Below, in pieces: positions 6,492 through 12,430 of a stretch of DNA of 17,168 bases. Below the pieces are notes generated by a model that made no database searches, was not told the origin of the DNA, and saw only the letters and a list, made by a program, of their open reading frames with translations. Numbering within the stretch: the first letter of the stretch is position 1; every line of letters starts with the position of its first letter. Location of the stretch: NCBI GenBank assembly GCA_038200275.1, contig JBBPYC010000084.1, positions 1 to 17,168 of the forward strand, written 5' to 3'. This DNA comes from JBBPYC01 sp038200275. GTDB taxonomy: Bacteria > Pseudomonadota > Gammaproteobacteria > Burkholderiales > Burkholderiaceae_C. Both the position numbers and the translations under genes were made by a program.

Positions 6492-7871
6492 CTAGAGACG
6501 CCGGGCCAACTGCGCGGCCATGCCGGTGTAGTTGGCTGGGGTCAGTGCAAGCAACCGGTCTTTTTCAGATTGCGGCAGTTCGAGCGTGTGGATCAGCGCA
6601 TGCAGCGCTTCGCGCGTGATGGCTCGGCCACGTGTGGCTTCCTTCAACTTCTCATACGCACCGGGCACGCCGTGGCGTCGCAACACGGTTTGCACCGGCT
6701 CGGCCAGCACTTCCCAGCAGTCGTCCAGGTCTGCAAGCAGCTTCGCTTCGTTCAGCTCGAGCTTGTTCAGACCGGTCAACAGCGACTGGTACGCAAGCTG
6801 CGCATAGCCGAGCGCGACGCCCATATTGCGCAGCACGGTCGAATCGGTCAGATCGCGTTGCCAGCGGCTGATCGGCAGCTTTTCGGCCAGGTGCCGCAGC
6901 AATGCATTCGACAAGCCCAGATTGCCCTCAGCGTTTTCGAAGTCGATCGGGTTTACCTTGTGCGGCATGGTAGAGGAGCCGACTTCGCCATCTTTCAAAC
7001 GCTGCGTGAAGTAACCAAGGCCCACATAGCCCCAGGTATCGCGCGCCAGGTCGATCAGGATGGTGTTGGCGCGCGCGACCGCGTCGAACAGCTCGGCCAT
7101 GTAGTCGTGCGGCTCGATCTGAATGCTGTAAGGCTGGAACGTCAGGCCCAGGCCGAGCGGCTCGGGGGTTTCGACAATGCGGCGCGAAAACCCCTCCCAG
7201 TCGAAATCTGGCCAGGCGGCCAGATGCGCGTTGTAGTTGCCGACCGCGCCGTTCATTTTGGCCAGCAGCTTTACATCTGCAATCACGGCACAGGCCCGCT
7301 CCAGCCGGGCCACCACGTTGCCGAATTCCTTGCCGACGGTGGTGGGGCTGGCAGGCTGGCCATGCGTGCGGCTCAGCATGGGTGCATCAGCGTACGCGCG
7401 CGTCATCTCGCGCAGCTTCAAGACCACGCGGTCGAGCATCGGCAACAGCACGATGTCGCGTGCGGAACGCAATTGCAGCGCGTGGCTCGCATTGTTGATG
7501 TCTTCGCTGGTGCAGGCGAAGTGCACAAACTCGGCGGCTTGCTCCAACTCGCGGCGGGCTTCGAACTTCGACTTGAGCCAGTACTCAACCGCCTTCACGT
7601 CGTGATTCGTTTTTTTCTCGATCTCCTTGATCGCCGTGCCATCGGCTTCTGAGAAATTCTTGACCAGGCTCAGCAAGTAGGTACGTGCACCCGGACTAAG
7701 TGGTTTGAACTGCTCGAAACCCGCATCCGACAGTGCAATGAACCAGGCCACTTCGACCTGCACGCGACGGTGCATGTAGCCCAGTTCGCTCATCCACGGC
7801 CGCAGCGCGCTGAGCTTGGCCGCGTAGCGCCCATCCAATGGCGAGAGCGCCGCGATCGCAGAGATATTCAT
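6492..7871 (-). CDS. purB: Adenylosuccinate lyase
   Basis: Cleaves SAICAR to AICAR and adenylosuccinate to AMP, two fumarate-releasing steps of purine synthesis. From the chosen ATG the protein is 459 residues, against 456 in E. coli, and opens MNISAIAALSPLDGRYAAKL as in the PurB type. Key sites are SRTHGQPASPTT at 167-178 (His170, catalytic acid/base) and the fumarase/lyase signature GSSTMPHKVNP at 298-308 (catalytic serine in the mobile loop, with Lys305 and Asn307). The frame stays open upstream to 8018, but those 49 codons do not look like PurB and overlap the divergent gst start. A TACAAT box 9 bases before the ATG suggests a very short or absent leader. Confidence 0.98.
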   Translation of the reverse strand: MNISAIAALSPLDGRYAAKLSALRPWMSELGYMHRRVQVEVAWFIALSDAGFEQFKPLSPGARTYLLSLVKNFSEADGTAIKEIEKKTNHDVKAVEYWLKSKFEARRELEQAAEFVHFACTSEDINNASHALQLRSARDIVLLPMLDRVVLKLREMTRAYADAPMLSRTHGQPASPTTVGKEFGNVVARLERACAVIADVKLLAKMNGAVGNYNAHLAAWPDFDWEGFSRRIVETPEPLGLGLTFQPYSIQIEPHDYMAELFDAVARANTILIDLARDTWGYVGLGYFTQRLKDGEVGSSTMPHKVNPIDFENAEGNLGLSNALLRHLAEKLPISRWQRDLTDSTVLRNMGVALGYAQLAYQSLLTGLNKLELNEAKLLADLDDCWEVLAEPVQTVLRRHGVPGAYEKLKEATRGRAITREALHALIHTLELPQSEKDRLLALTPANYTGMAAQLARRL

Positions 7872-7879
7872 GCGGCGGA

Positions 7880-7885
7880 ATTGTA
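7880..7885 (-). promoter_or_regulatory. Putative -10 box of purB, almost touching the start codon
   Basis: The minus strand reads CTACAATTCC, close in form to the CTATAATTCC of the tRNA promoter at 601-606. A TTGCGA lies 15 bases upstream (7901-7906), four of six matches to the -35 consensus but with a short spacer. Transcription from this box would begin at or within a few bases of the purB ATG (7871). Confidence 0.4.
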
Positions 7886-7928
7886 GAGGCGTGCTTTTCT
7901 TCGCAATCCTCGTTGCTGCCCGCTCCCT

Positions 7929-7957
7929 TTGCCTGCGTTCGCGGACGCGCCGACAAT
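7929..7957 (+). promoter_or_regulatory. Putative gst promoter
   Basis: TTGCCT (7929-7934) and GACAAT (7952-7957) are separated by exactly 17 bases on the plus strand. Each matches the consensus hexamer in four or five positions. It would give a leader of about 53 bases before gst. It sits back to back with the putative purB promoter in the 145-base divergent gap. Confidence 0.4.
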
Positions 7958-8016
7958 GTGGCAAACAGCAGGTCTTGCCGTTTTCCCAATCTTTGCAGAC
8001 AAAGGAACCCCGTCCC

Positions 8017-8640
8017 ATGAAACTGATCGGCTCAACGGCCAGCCCTTATGTGCGCAAGGTGCGCGTGGTGATGGCCGAAAAGCAACTTGAGTTTGCGTTC
8101 GTCACCACCAACGTCTGGGCCGCTGATACCGAAATCTCAAGCGTGAACCCGCTCGGCAAAGTGCCGTGCCTGGTTCTTGAAGACGGCACGGCCATGTACG
8201 ACTCGCGCGTGATCGTCGAGTATCTGGACAGCTTGTCGCCGCATGGTTCGATGCTGCCCGACGCAGCCCGTGCGCGCGCCGAAGTGAAGACCTGGGAAGC
8301 ACTGGCCGACGGCGCGCTGGACGCCGGCATTCTGGCGCGGCTCGAAGCGACCTGGGGCGGACGCACCGATGAGCAGCGCAGCCAAGCGTGGATTGACCGG
8401 CAGCTCGGCAAGATCGCACTTGCGCTTGGCGACATGTCGACGCAGTTCGACGCGCGGGGATCCTCTTCTTATTGTTGCGGAGACCAGCTGAATCTGGCGG
8501 ACGTGGCGGTGGGGTGTGCGCTCGGTTGGTTCGACTTCCGTTTTCCGCAGATTGACTGGCGCGCTGCGCATCCGAACCTTGCGCGGCTGTACGGCCGGCT
8601 GATCGAGCGACCGAGCTTTTCCAGCACGATGCCGGGATAG
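8017..8640 (+). CDS. Glutathione S-transferase family protein
   Basis: A 207-residue soluble GST-fold protein. The N-terminal thioredoxin-like domain has SPYVRKVRV from residue 9 (the usual S-P-Y/F-x-R-K-V active-site stretch of bacterial GSTs), the cis-proline loop NPLGKVPCL at 44-52 and the glutathione-contact YDSRVIVEYL at 61-70. The C-terminal all-helical domain includes LNLADVAVGCALGWFDFR, the N-capping box region. The substrate cannot be told from sequence. The ATG at 8017 follows AAAGGA at 8001-8006, 10 bases away. The frame is open further upstream to 7870 but that part overlaps the purB start and lacks family character. Divergent from purB. Confidence 0.92.
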   Translation: MKLIGSTASPYVRKVRVVMAEKQLEFAFVTTNVWAADTEISSVNPLGKVPCLVLEDGTAMYDSRVIVEYLDSLSPHGSMLPDAARARAEVKTWEALADGALDAGILARLEATWGGRTDEQRSQAWIDRQLGKIALALGDMSTQFDARGSSSYCCGDQLNLADVAVGCALGWFDFRFPQIDWRAAHPNLARLYGRLIERPSFSSTMPG

Positions 8641-8683
8641 CAGACATTGGTCGATGAAGGAGCCCGCTTCGAGAGCGGCTGCT

Positions 8684-8689
8684 TACAAT
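8684..8689 (+). promoter_or_regulatory. Possible -10 box for the ferritin-like gene
   Basis: TACAAT preceded by GCT, matching five of six consensus bases and similar to the other boxes in this window. A good -35 is not visible at the proper distance. It lies 50 bases before the ATG at 8740 and 10 bases before the 12-bp palindrome at 8700-8711. Confidence 0.35.
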
Positions 8690-8699
8690 GAAGTCGGCC

Positions 8700-8711
8700 G
8701 ACCGATCGGTC
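8700..8711. promoter_or_regulatory. Perfect 12-bp palindrome GACCGATCGGTC (possible operator)
   Basis: The palindrome has no spacer and lies between a putative -10 box (8684-8689) and the ribosome binding site AAGGA (8725-8729) of the di-iron gene, close to the expected transcription start. Short palindromes with GACCG/CGGTC arms are common among TetR-family repressor operators. No regulator gene is nearby to pair with it. Confidence 0.4.
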
Positions 8712-8739
8712 AAGACGACGTCAGAAGGATACTTTCCGC

Positions 8740-9612
8740 ATGCTTTACCCTCAACTTTTCAAGCAACTTGAGTCGGTCCGTTGGAATATGGAAAAAGACA
8801 TTCCATGGAGCACGTTCGACGCTGCCAAGTTGACGCAGGAGCAGGCGCAGACCATCAAGATGAACGCGATCACCGAGTGGTCGGCGTTGCCAGCCACCGA
8901 GATGTTTCTGCGCGACAACCGGGGTGACTCGGACTTCTCCGCGTTCATGTCGGTCTGGTTTTTCGAAGAACAGAAGCACTCGCTGGTGCTGATCGACTAT
9001 CTCAATCGTTTCTATCCAGAACTCGCACCGACCGAAAGCGAGCTGCACGAGGTCCGATTCGAATTCGACCCAGCCCCGCCGCTGGAAACACTGATGATGC
9101 ATTTCTGCGGCGAGATTCGGCTGAACCACTGGTACCGGCGCGCCAGCGAATGGCACACCGAACCGGTGATCAAACACATCTACGCGACGTTGAGCCAAGA
9201 CGAAGCCCGGCATGGGGGCGCGTATCTGCGCTACATGCGGCGCGCCATCCAGAACTCTGGTGATGAGGCGCGTGCTGCGTTCGCCAAAGTCGGCGTGCTG
9301 ATGGCCAGCGCCCGACGCACGACGCAGCCGCTGCACCCAACCAATCTGCACGTCAACGAAAGCCTGTTTCCGCGTGACACCGTACAGAGTCGGCTGCCGG
9401 ACCCGCAGTGGCTCGAGCATTGGCTCGATCACCAGATCAAGTTCGACACTGTGTGGGAGACGAAAGTGGTGAACCGCATCCTGCACAACATGGGGTTGCT
9501 GCTGCAGCAGAGCTTCAAGACGGTGCAGGACCTGAATCGATACCGCAAGGAAATCATCAAGCAACTGGCTGCTGCCACGCCGGTCGATGTGGCCGGTCCG
9601 GCCTTGGTCTGA
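8740..9612 (+). CDS. Ferritin-like di-iron protein (acyl-ACP desaturase-like)
   Basis: A 290-residue helical protein with the metal-ligand pattern of the ferritin-like carboxylate di-iron fold. Glu46 lies on the first helix, EEQKH at 76-80 supplies a Glu-x-x-His pair, Glu125 sits in GEIRLNHWYR, and DEARH at 154-158 gives the second Glu-x-x-His pair. EEQKH and DEARH resemble the EENRH and DEKRH motifs of stearoyl-ACP desaturases (fatty acid desaturase type 2 family), so an oxygen-activating hydroxylase or desaturase is likely; the substrate is unknown. The length is shorter than plant desaturases. The ATG has AAGGA 10 bases upstream. It is followed by a hairpin terminator at 9629-9667, so it is probably a single-gene unit. 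Confidence 0.75.
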   Translation: MLYPQLFKQLESVRWNMEKDIPWSTFDAAKLTQEQAQTIKMNAITEWSALPATEMFLRDNRGDSDFSAFMSVWFFEEQKHSLVLIDYLNRFYPELAPTESELHEVRFEFDPAPPLETLMMHFCGEIRLNHWYRRASEWHTEPVIKHIYATLSQDEARHGGAYLRYMRRAIQNSGDEARAAFAKVGVLMASARRTTQPLHPTNLHVNESLFPRDTVQSRLPDPQWLEHWLDHQIKFDTVWETKVVNRILHNMGLLLQQSFKTVQDLNRYRKEIIKQLAAATPVDVAGPALV

Positions 9613-9628
9613 TCGGTCGACCAGCAAC

Positions 9629-9667
9629 AGCGGCAGTTCTACCGCAACCGGCTGGCTGCCGCTTTTT
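9629..9667 (+). terminator. Rho-independent terminator after the ferritin-like gene
   Basis: Perfect 8-bp arms AGCGGCAG (9629-9636) and CTGCCGCT (9656-9663) are followed by a run of five T (9663-9667). The 19-base loop can form a small inner CCG/CGG stem. The rfaE2 ATG comes only 9 bases after the T run. Confidence 0.65.
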
Positions 9668-9676
9668 GCTCTGTCA

Positions 9677-10168
9677 ATGCCAAAATCGCTGCCGCCACCC
9701 GCGTTCCTGCGAAAAATCTGTTCACGAGCCGAGGCGCCTGCTCGGATCGGCCAGCTGCCCAAGCCGCTTGTCTTTACCAACGGCGTTTTTGATCTGATTC
9801 ACCCTGGCCATGTGCGCTACCTGGCCCAGGCTCGCACCCTGGGCGAGAGCTTGGTGGTTGGACTTAACACCGATGCATCGGCGCGCCGTTTGGGCAAAGG
9901 CGATGATCGTCCGATCAACGGCGAGCACGATCGCGCTGTGATGTTGGCCGCGCTGGAGTCGGTCAGCTTGGTCACTTGGTTTGACGAAGACACGCCGCTC
10001 GCATTGATCGAGGTGCTGCGCCCCGACTGGATTATCAAGGGGGGGGATTACGCAATGGCGCAACTGCCGGAGACGAAATTGGTGGAGGGCTACGGCGGAC
10101 AAGCCCAAGCGATCCCGTTGCTGACAGGCTACTCCACCACGGCGTTGGTTGCGCGCTTACGCAAATAA
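9677..10168 (+). CDS. rfaE2: D-glycero-beta-D-manno-heptose 1-phosphate adenylyltransferase
   Basis: Transfers AMP from ATP to heptose 1-phosphate to make ADP-heptose for the lipopolysaccharide inner core. This is the stand-alone nucleotidyltransferase half; the kinase half found in E. coli HldE is absent, as is usual in Burkholderiales. In 163 residues it shows the cytidylyltransferase-type FTNGVFDLIHPGH at 33-45 (HxGH, His42/His45), KGGDY at 121-125 and GYSTTALV at 151-158. The ATG at 9677 gives the family-like opening MPKSLPPPAF; the frame is open back to 9587, inside the preceding gene. No ribosome binding site is visible and a terminator hairpin lies directly upstream, so the expression signals are unclear. 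Confidence 0.93.
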   Translation: MPKSLPPPAFLRKICSRAEAPARIGQLPKPLVFTNGVFDLIHPGHVRYLAQARTLGESLVVGLNTDASARRLGKGDDRPINGEHDRAVMLAALESVSLVTWFDEDTPLALIEVLRPDWIIKGGDYAMAQLPETKLVEGYGGQAQAIPLLTGYSTTALVARLRK

Positions 10169-10274
10169 GTGGCGGTGAGCGTCGGGCTGTTGAACGCCTA
10201 TCGGCCTCCGCATCTTCGCTTGGCCGCAAACCACGACGGAAGCACCGATTTTCCAACCTCAGCCCTTGTCGCCC

Positions 10275-10766
10275 ATGCCCACTCCTGCCATTGAATTGCG
10301 CATCGTCAGCACATCGCAGCAAGACATCGATGAAGTCCGTTTGCTGTTTTCAGAATACGCGACGTCGCTGGCCGTGGACTTGTCGTTCCAGGGGTTTCAA
10401 GCGGAACTGGCGCAGTTGCCAGGCGAATACGCAGCGCCGTGTGGCTGCTTGCTGATTGCCACTGTCGAGGACGCGATAGCGGGTTGCTGCGCACTCAGGC
10501 CGCTGGACGACAGCGACTATCCAGGTGCCAGCGAGATGAAGCGGCTGTTTGTGCGCAAAGCGTTCCGCCGCTTCGGGCTGGGGCGATTATTGGCTGAATC
10601 CATACTGGACGCCGCGCGTGGCGCAGGCTACAACTGCGTACTTCTCGACACACTCGACGACATGGAAGCAGCGCGCGCGCTCTACACCGACCTGGGATTC
10701 GAGGAAATCCCGCCCTACTATCACAACCCAATTGCGGGCGCCCATTATCTGAAGGCCAATGTTTAG
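10275..10766 (+). CDS. GNAT family N-acetyltransferase
   Basis: A 163-residue acetyl-CoA-dependent N-acetyltransferase of unknown substrate. The acetyl-CoA pyrophosphate loop RRFGLGRLL (98-106, form R-x-x-G-x-G) follows the strand MKRLFV, as in motif A. The C-terminal GFEEIPPYYHNPIAGAHYL matches motif B and the tail of many small GNATs. The ATG at 10275 is chosen; a TTG nine bases upstream is the only near alternative. There is no visible ribosome binding site. It follows rfaE2 by 106 bases (10169-10274), in which I see no signal, and converges with the peroxiredoxin gene. Confidence 0.88.
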   Translation: MPTPAIELRIVSTSQQDIDEVRLLFSEYATSLAVDLSFQGFQAELAQLPGEYAAPCGCLLIATVEDAIAGCCALRPLDDSDYPGASEMKRLFVRKAFRRFGLGRLLAESILDAARGAGYNCVLLDTLDDMEAARALYTDLGFEEIPPYYHNPIAGAHYLKANV

Positions 10767-10865
10767 GCCGAATCTGGCAAACCCGCAAAAGCGCCGTGAC
10801 ACACAGTGGGTCCAGGTGCAACTGCCAGTCCAGCGGTAGCAAAACCGGCCAGCTGGCTGAGGTCG

Positions 10866-10905
10866 AAAAAGAACCGTGTGCCGTCCACAAGTCAGCGACA
10901 CGCGG
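10866..10905 (-). terminator. Terminator of the peroxiredoxin / S10 cluster
   Basis: On the minus strand CCGCGTGTCG (10905-10896) pairs with CGGCACACGG (10883-10874) with one mismatch and one G-U, over a 12-base loop, and is followed by TTCTTTTT (10873-10866). A second hairpin, GTCAGCG/CGCTGAC with an inner CGGCT/AGCCG (10891-10926), uses some of the same bases and starts at the stop codon, so the two cannot form together. Confidence 0.5.
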
Positions 10906-10925
10906 CTCTTCGAAGCCGCCGCTGA

Positions 10926-11432
10926 CTAGCCGACCAATTGCGTCAACATCACATCCGCACTGCTGACATCGTACTTGCCTGGTTGCTCCACATTCAGCGA
11001 GGCAACCTTGCCGTTTTTGACGAGCATCGAATAGCGGCAAGACCGCATGCCCATGCCACGGGAAGACAAATCGAGTGTCAAGCCAGTCGCCTTGGCAAAC
11101 TCCGCTGCGCCGTCCGCAATCATGCGCACTTTGCCGACCGACTTCTGCTCCCGCGCCCAAGCGCCCATCACGAACGCGTCATTTACGCTGATGCACCAGA
11201 TTTCGTCCACGCCAGCTGCACGCAGCGCGTCATATTGCTTTAGATAACCTGGAACGTGCTGAGCCGAACACGTCGGCGTAAAAGCGCCTGGCAATCCGAA
11301 CACGGCGATCGTCTTGTCCTTAGCTGCGCTTTGCAAGTCCACCGGATTCGGTCCGATGCTGCACCCTTCGCCTTCAATTTCAGAGAACTCCGAAAGCGTC
11401 ACAGACGGAAGTGCGTCACCAATCTGAATCAT
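10926..11432 (-). CDS. Peroxiredoxin, Prx5 type
   Basis: A thiol peroxidase that reduces hydrogen peroxide and alkyl hydroperoxides. The 168-residue protein has the Prx5-type active site PGAFTPTCS at 48-56, with the peroxidatic Cys55 and the supporting Thr52, and the arginine-containing GMGMRSCRYSMLV at 126-138. Cys80 and Cys132 could act as resolving cysteines; this is not certain, since many Prx5 enzymes use glutathione or glutaredoxin. There is no fused glutaredoxin domain. The ATG follows AAAAGG eight bases upstream. The gap to rpsQ is 55 bases with no terminator, so it seems to be the last gene of the S10 transcript, in the place where rplN would usually stand. Confidence 0.93.
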   Translation of the reverse strand: MIQIGDALPSVTLSEFSEIEGEGCSIGPNPVDLQSAAKDKTIAVFGLPGAFTPTCSAQHVPGYLKQYDALRAAGVDEIWCISVNDAFVMGAWAREQKSVGKVRMIADGAAEFAKATGLTLDLSSRGMGMRSCRYSMLVKNGKVASLNVEQPGKYDVSSADVMLTQLVG

Positions 11433-11487
11433 GAAGGTACCTTTTGCAGCATCAGAAGCGTAAATGCGGTCGTTCGGTTAGGGACAA

Positions 11488-11763
11488 TTAGACCAGCACA
11501 GCTTTTTCAATCAAACGGCTCACCACCCAATTCTTGGTTTTTGAAATTGGCCGGCTCTCGGTAATCTCGATCGTGTCGCCCAAATGGTATTCGCCACTCG
11601 CGTCGTGCGCGTGATATTTGGTCGACTTCATCACGATCTTGCCATAGAGCTCGTGCTTGACACGTCGCTCAACCAAAACAGTCACCGTCTTGTCGCGCTT
11701 GTCGCTGACCACCACGCCAACCAGCGTACGCTTCAAGCTTGGCGCCTTCATCTCCGTCGTCAT
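11488..11763 (-). CDS. rpsQ: 30S ribosomal protein S17
   Basis: Primary 16S rRNA-binding protein of the small subunit body. The core from SLKRTLVGVVVSDKRDKTVTV, with RVKHELYGKI and SRPISKTKNW, is unmistakable S17. Two starts are possible. The one given (91 residues) has a strong AAGGAA seven bases before it and agrees with family length (84-91). An upstream ATG at 11787 adds eight residues (MSESKETD) and overlaps the rpmC stop as ATGA, with AAGG too close to the codon to be ideal. It is the last ribosomal protein gene of the cluster here. Confidence 0.96.
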   Translation of the reverse strand: MTTEMKAPSLKRTLVGVVVSDKRDKTVTVLVERRVKHELYGKIVMKSTKYHAHDASGEYHLGDTIEITESRPISKTKNWVVSRLIEKAVLV

Positions 11764-11783
11764 GTCAGTTTCCTTGGATTCGC

Positions 11784-11987
11784 TCATGCCTTGTCAGCGG
11801 ACGAGCGCGTTTCAGCCAATACCGTTTTTGCGCGCGCGATGTCGCGTCGTGTGCTGCGCAACGTGGCGGTGTTGTTCAATTGTTGAGTCGCCTTTTGCAT
11901 GCGCAAACCAAAGTGAGCTTTCTGCAGCTCCTTGATCTCGGTTTGCAGGCCAGCGACGTCTTTCTGGCGAAGTTCTGCTGTTTTCAT
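11784..11987 (-). CDS. rpmC: 50S ribosomal protein L29
   Basis: Small two-helix protein at the peptide exit tunnel, near the docking site of trigger factor and SRP. The 67-residue protein has the L29 pattern: LRQKDVAGLQTEIKELQKAHFGLRMQKATQQ, then L-x-x-T-x-x-x-R-R-x-I-A-R-A-K-T. It lies 24 bases after rplP and reaches the upstream candidate start of rpsQ by a 4-base overlap. Confidence 0.97.
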   Translation of the reverse strand: MKTAELRQKDVAGLQTEIKELQKAHFGLRMQKATQQLNNTATLRSTRRDIARAKTVLAETRSSADKA

Positions 11988-12011
11988 AAATCTATCCTTC
12001 GTTGACCGACC

Positions 12012-12428
12012 TCACTGGCCGATCATGCGGCTGACGAACGTGGTGCGCAGCGGCAGCTTGGCAGCCGCAAGACGAAACGCCTCACGTGCCAGTTCTTCCG
12101 GCACGCCAACAATCTCATAGAGCACCTTGCCCGGCTGAATTTCAGCGACGTAGTACTCTGGGTTGCCCTTACCATTGCCCATGCGGACCTCGGCCGGTTT
12201 GTGCGAGATCGGCTTGTCCGGAAAGATGCGAATCCAGATGCGGCCGCCACGCTTCACGTGACGGGAAATCGCACGGCGCGCCGATTCGATCTGGCGCGCA
12301 GTCAGACGGCCACGGTCGGTCGACTTCAAACCGAAGTCACCAAACGCCACAGAATTGCCCGTGGTAGCGATGCCGGTGTTACGGCCTTTTTGTTCTTTGC
12401 GGTATTTGCGACGAGCAGGTTGCAGCAT
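12012..12428 (-). CDS. rplP: 50S ribosomal protein L16
   Basis: Helps organise the A-site tRNA binding region of the large subunit. The 138-residue, full-length protein opens MLQPARRKYRKEQKGRNTG and contains GGRIWIRIFPDKPISHKPAEVRMGNGKG, the L16 signature that includes the arginine hydroxylated in E. coli. It begins 2 bases after the rpsC stop. Confidence 0.98.
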   Translation of the reverse strand: MLQPARRKYRKEQKGRNTGIATTGNSVAFGDFGLKSTDRGRLTARQIESARRAISRHVKRGGRIWIRIFPDKPISHKPAEVRMGNGKGNPEYYVAEIQPGKVLYEIVGVPEELAREAFRLAAAKLPLRTTFVSRMIGQ

Positions 12429-12430
12429 CG

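Noticed and set aside
6570..7652. 360-codon plus-strand open frame opposite purB
   Set aside because: purB is identified by its full set of motifs on the other strand; this frame is its shadow.
7872..8018. Upstream extension of purB by 49 codons
   Set aside because: The extra residues are Arg/Cys-rich without PurB similarity, and they would overlap the gst start. The family start MNISAIAALSPLDGRY is at 7871.
8710..9780. Long open frame on the minus strand (356 codons) opposite the di-iron gene
   Set aside because: It is the antisense of a gene with clear metal-ligand motifs. Long antisense frames are expected in G+C-rich coding DNA, and the protein shows no recognisable domain.
10150..10175. 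Second copy of the repeat-like element (GCGCTTAC with ATAAG) at the end of rfaE2
   Set aside because: The bases are part of the coding end of rfaE2 and the other blocks of the element are missing; taken as chance.
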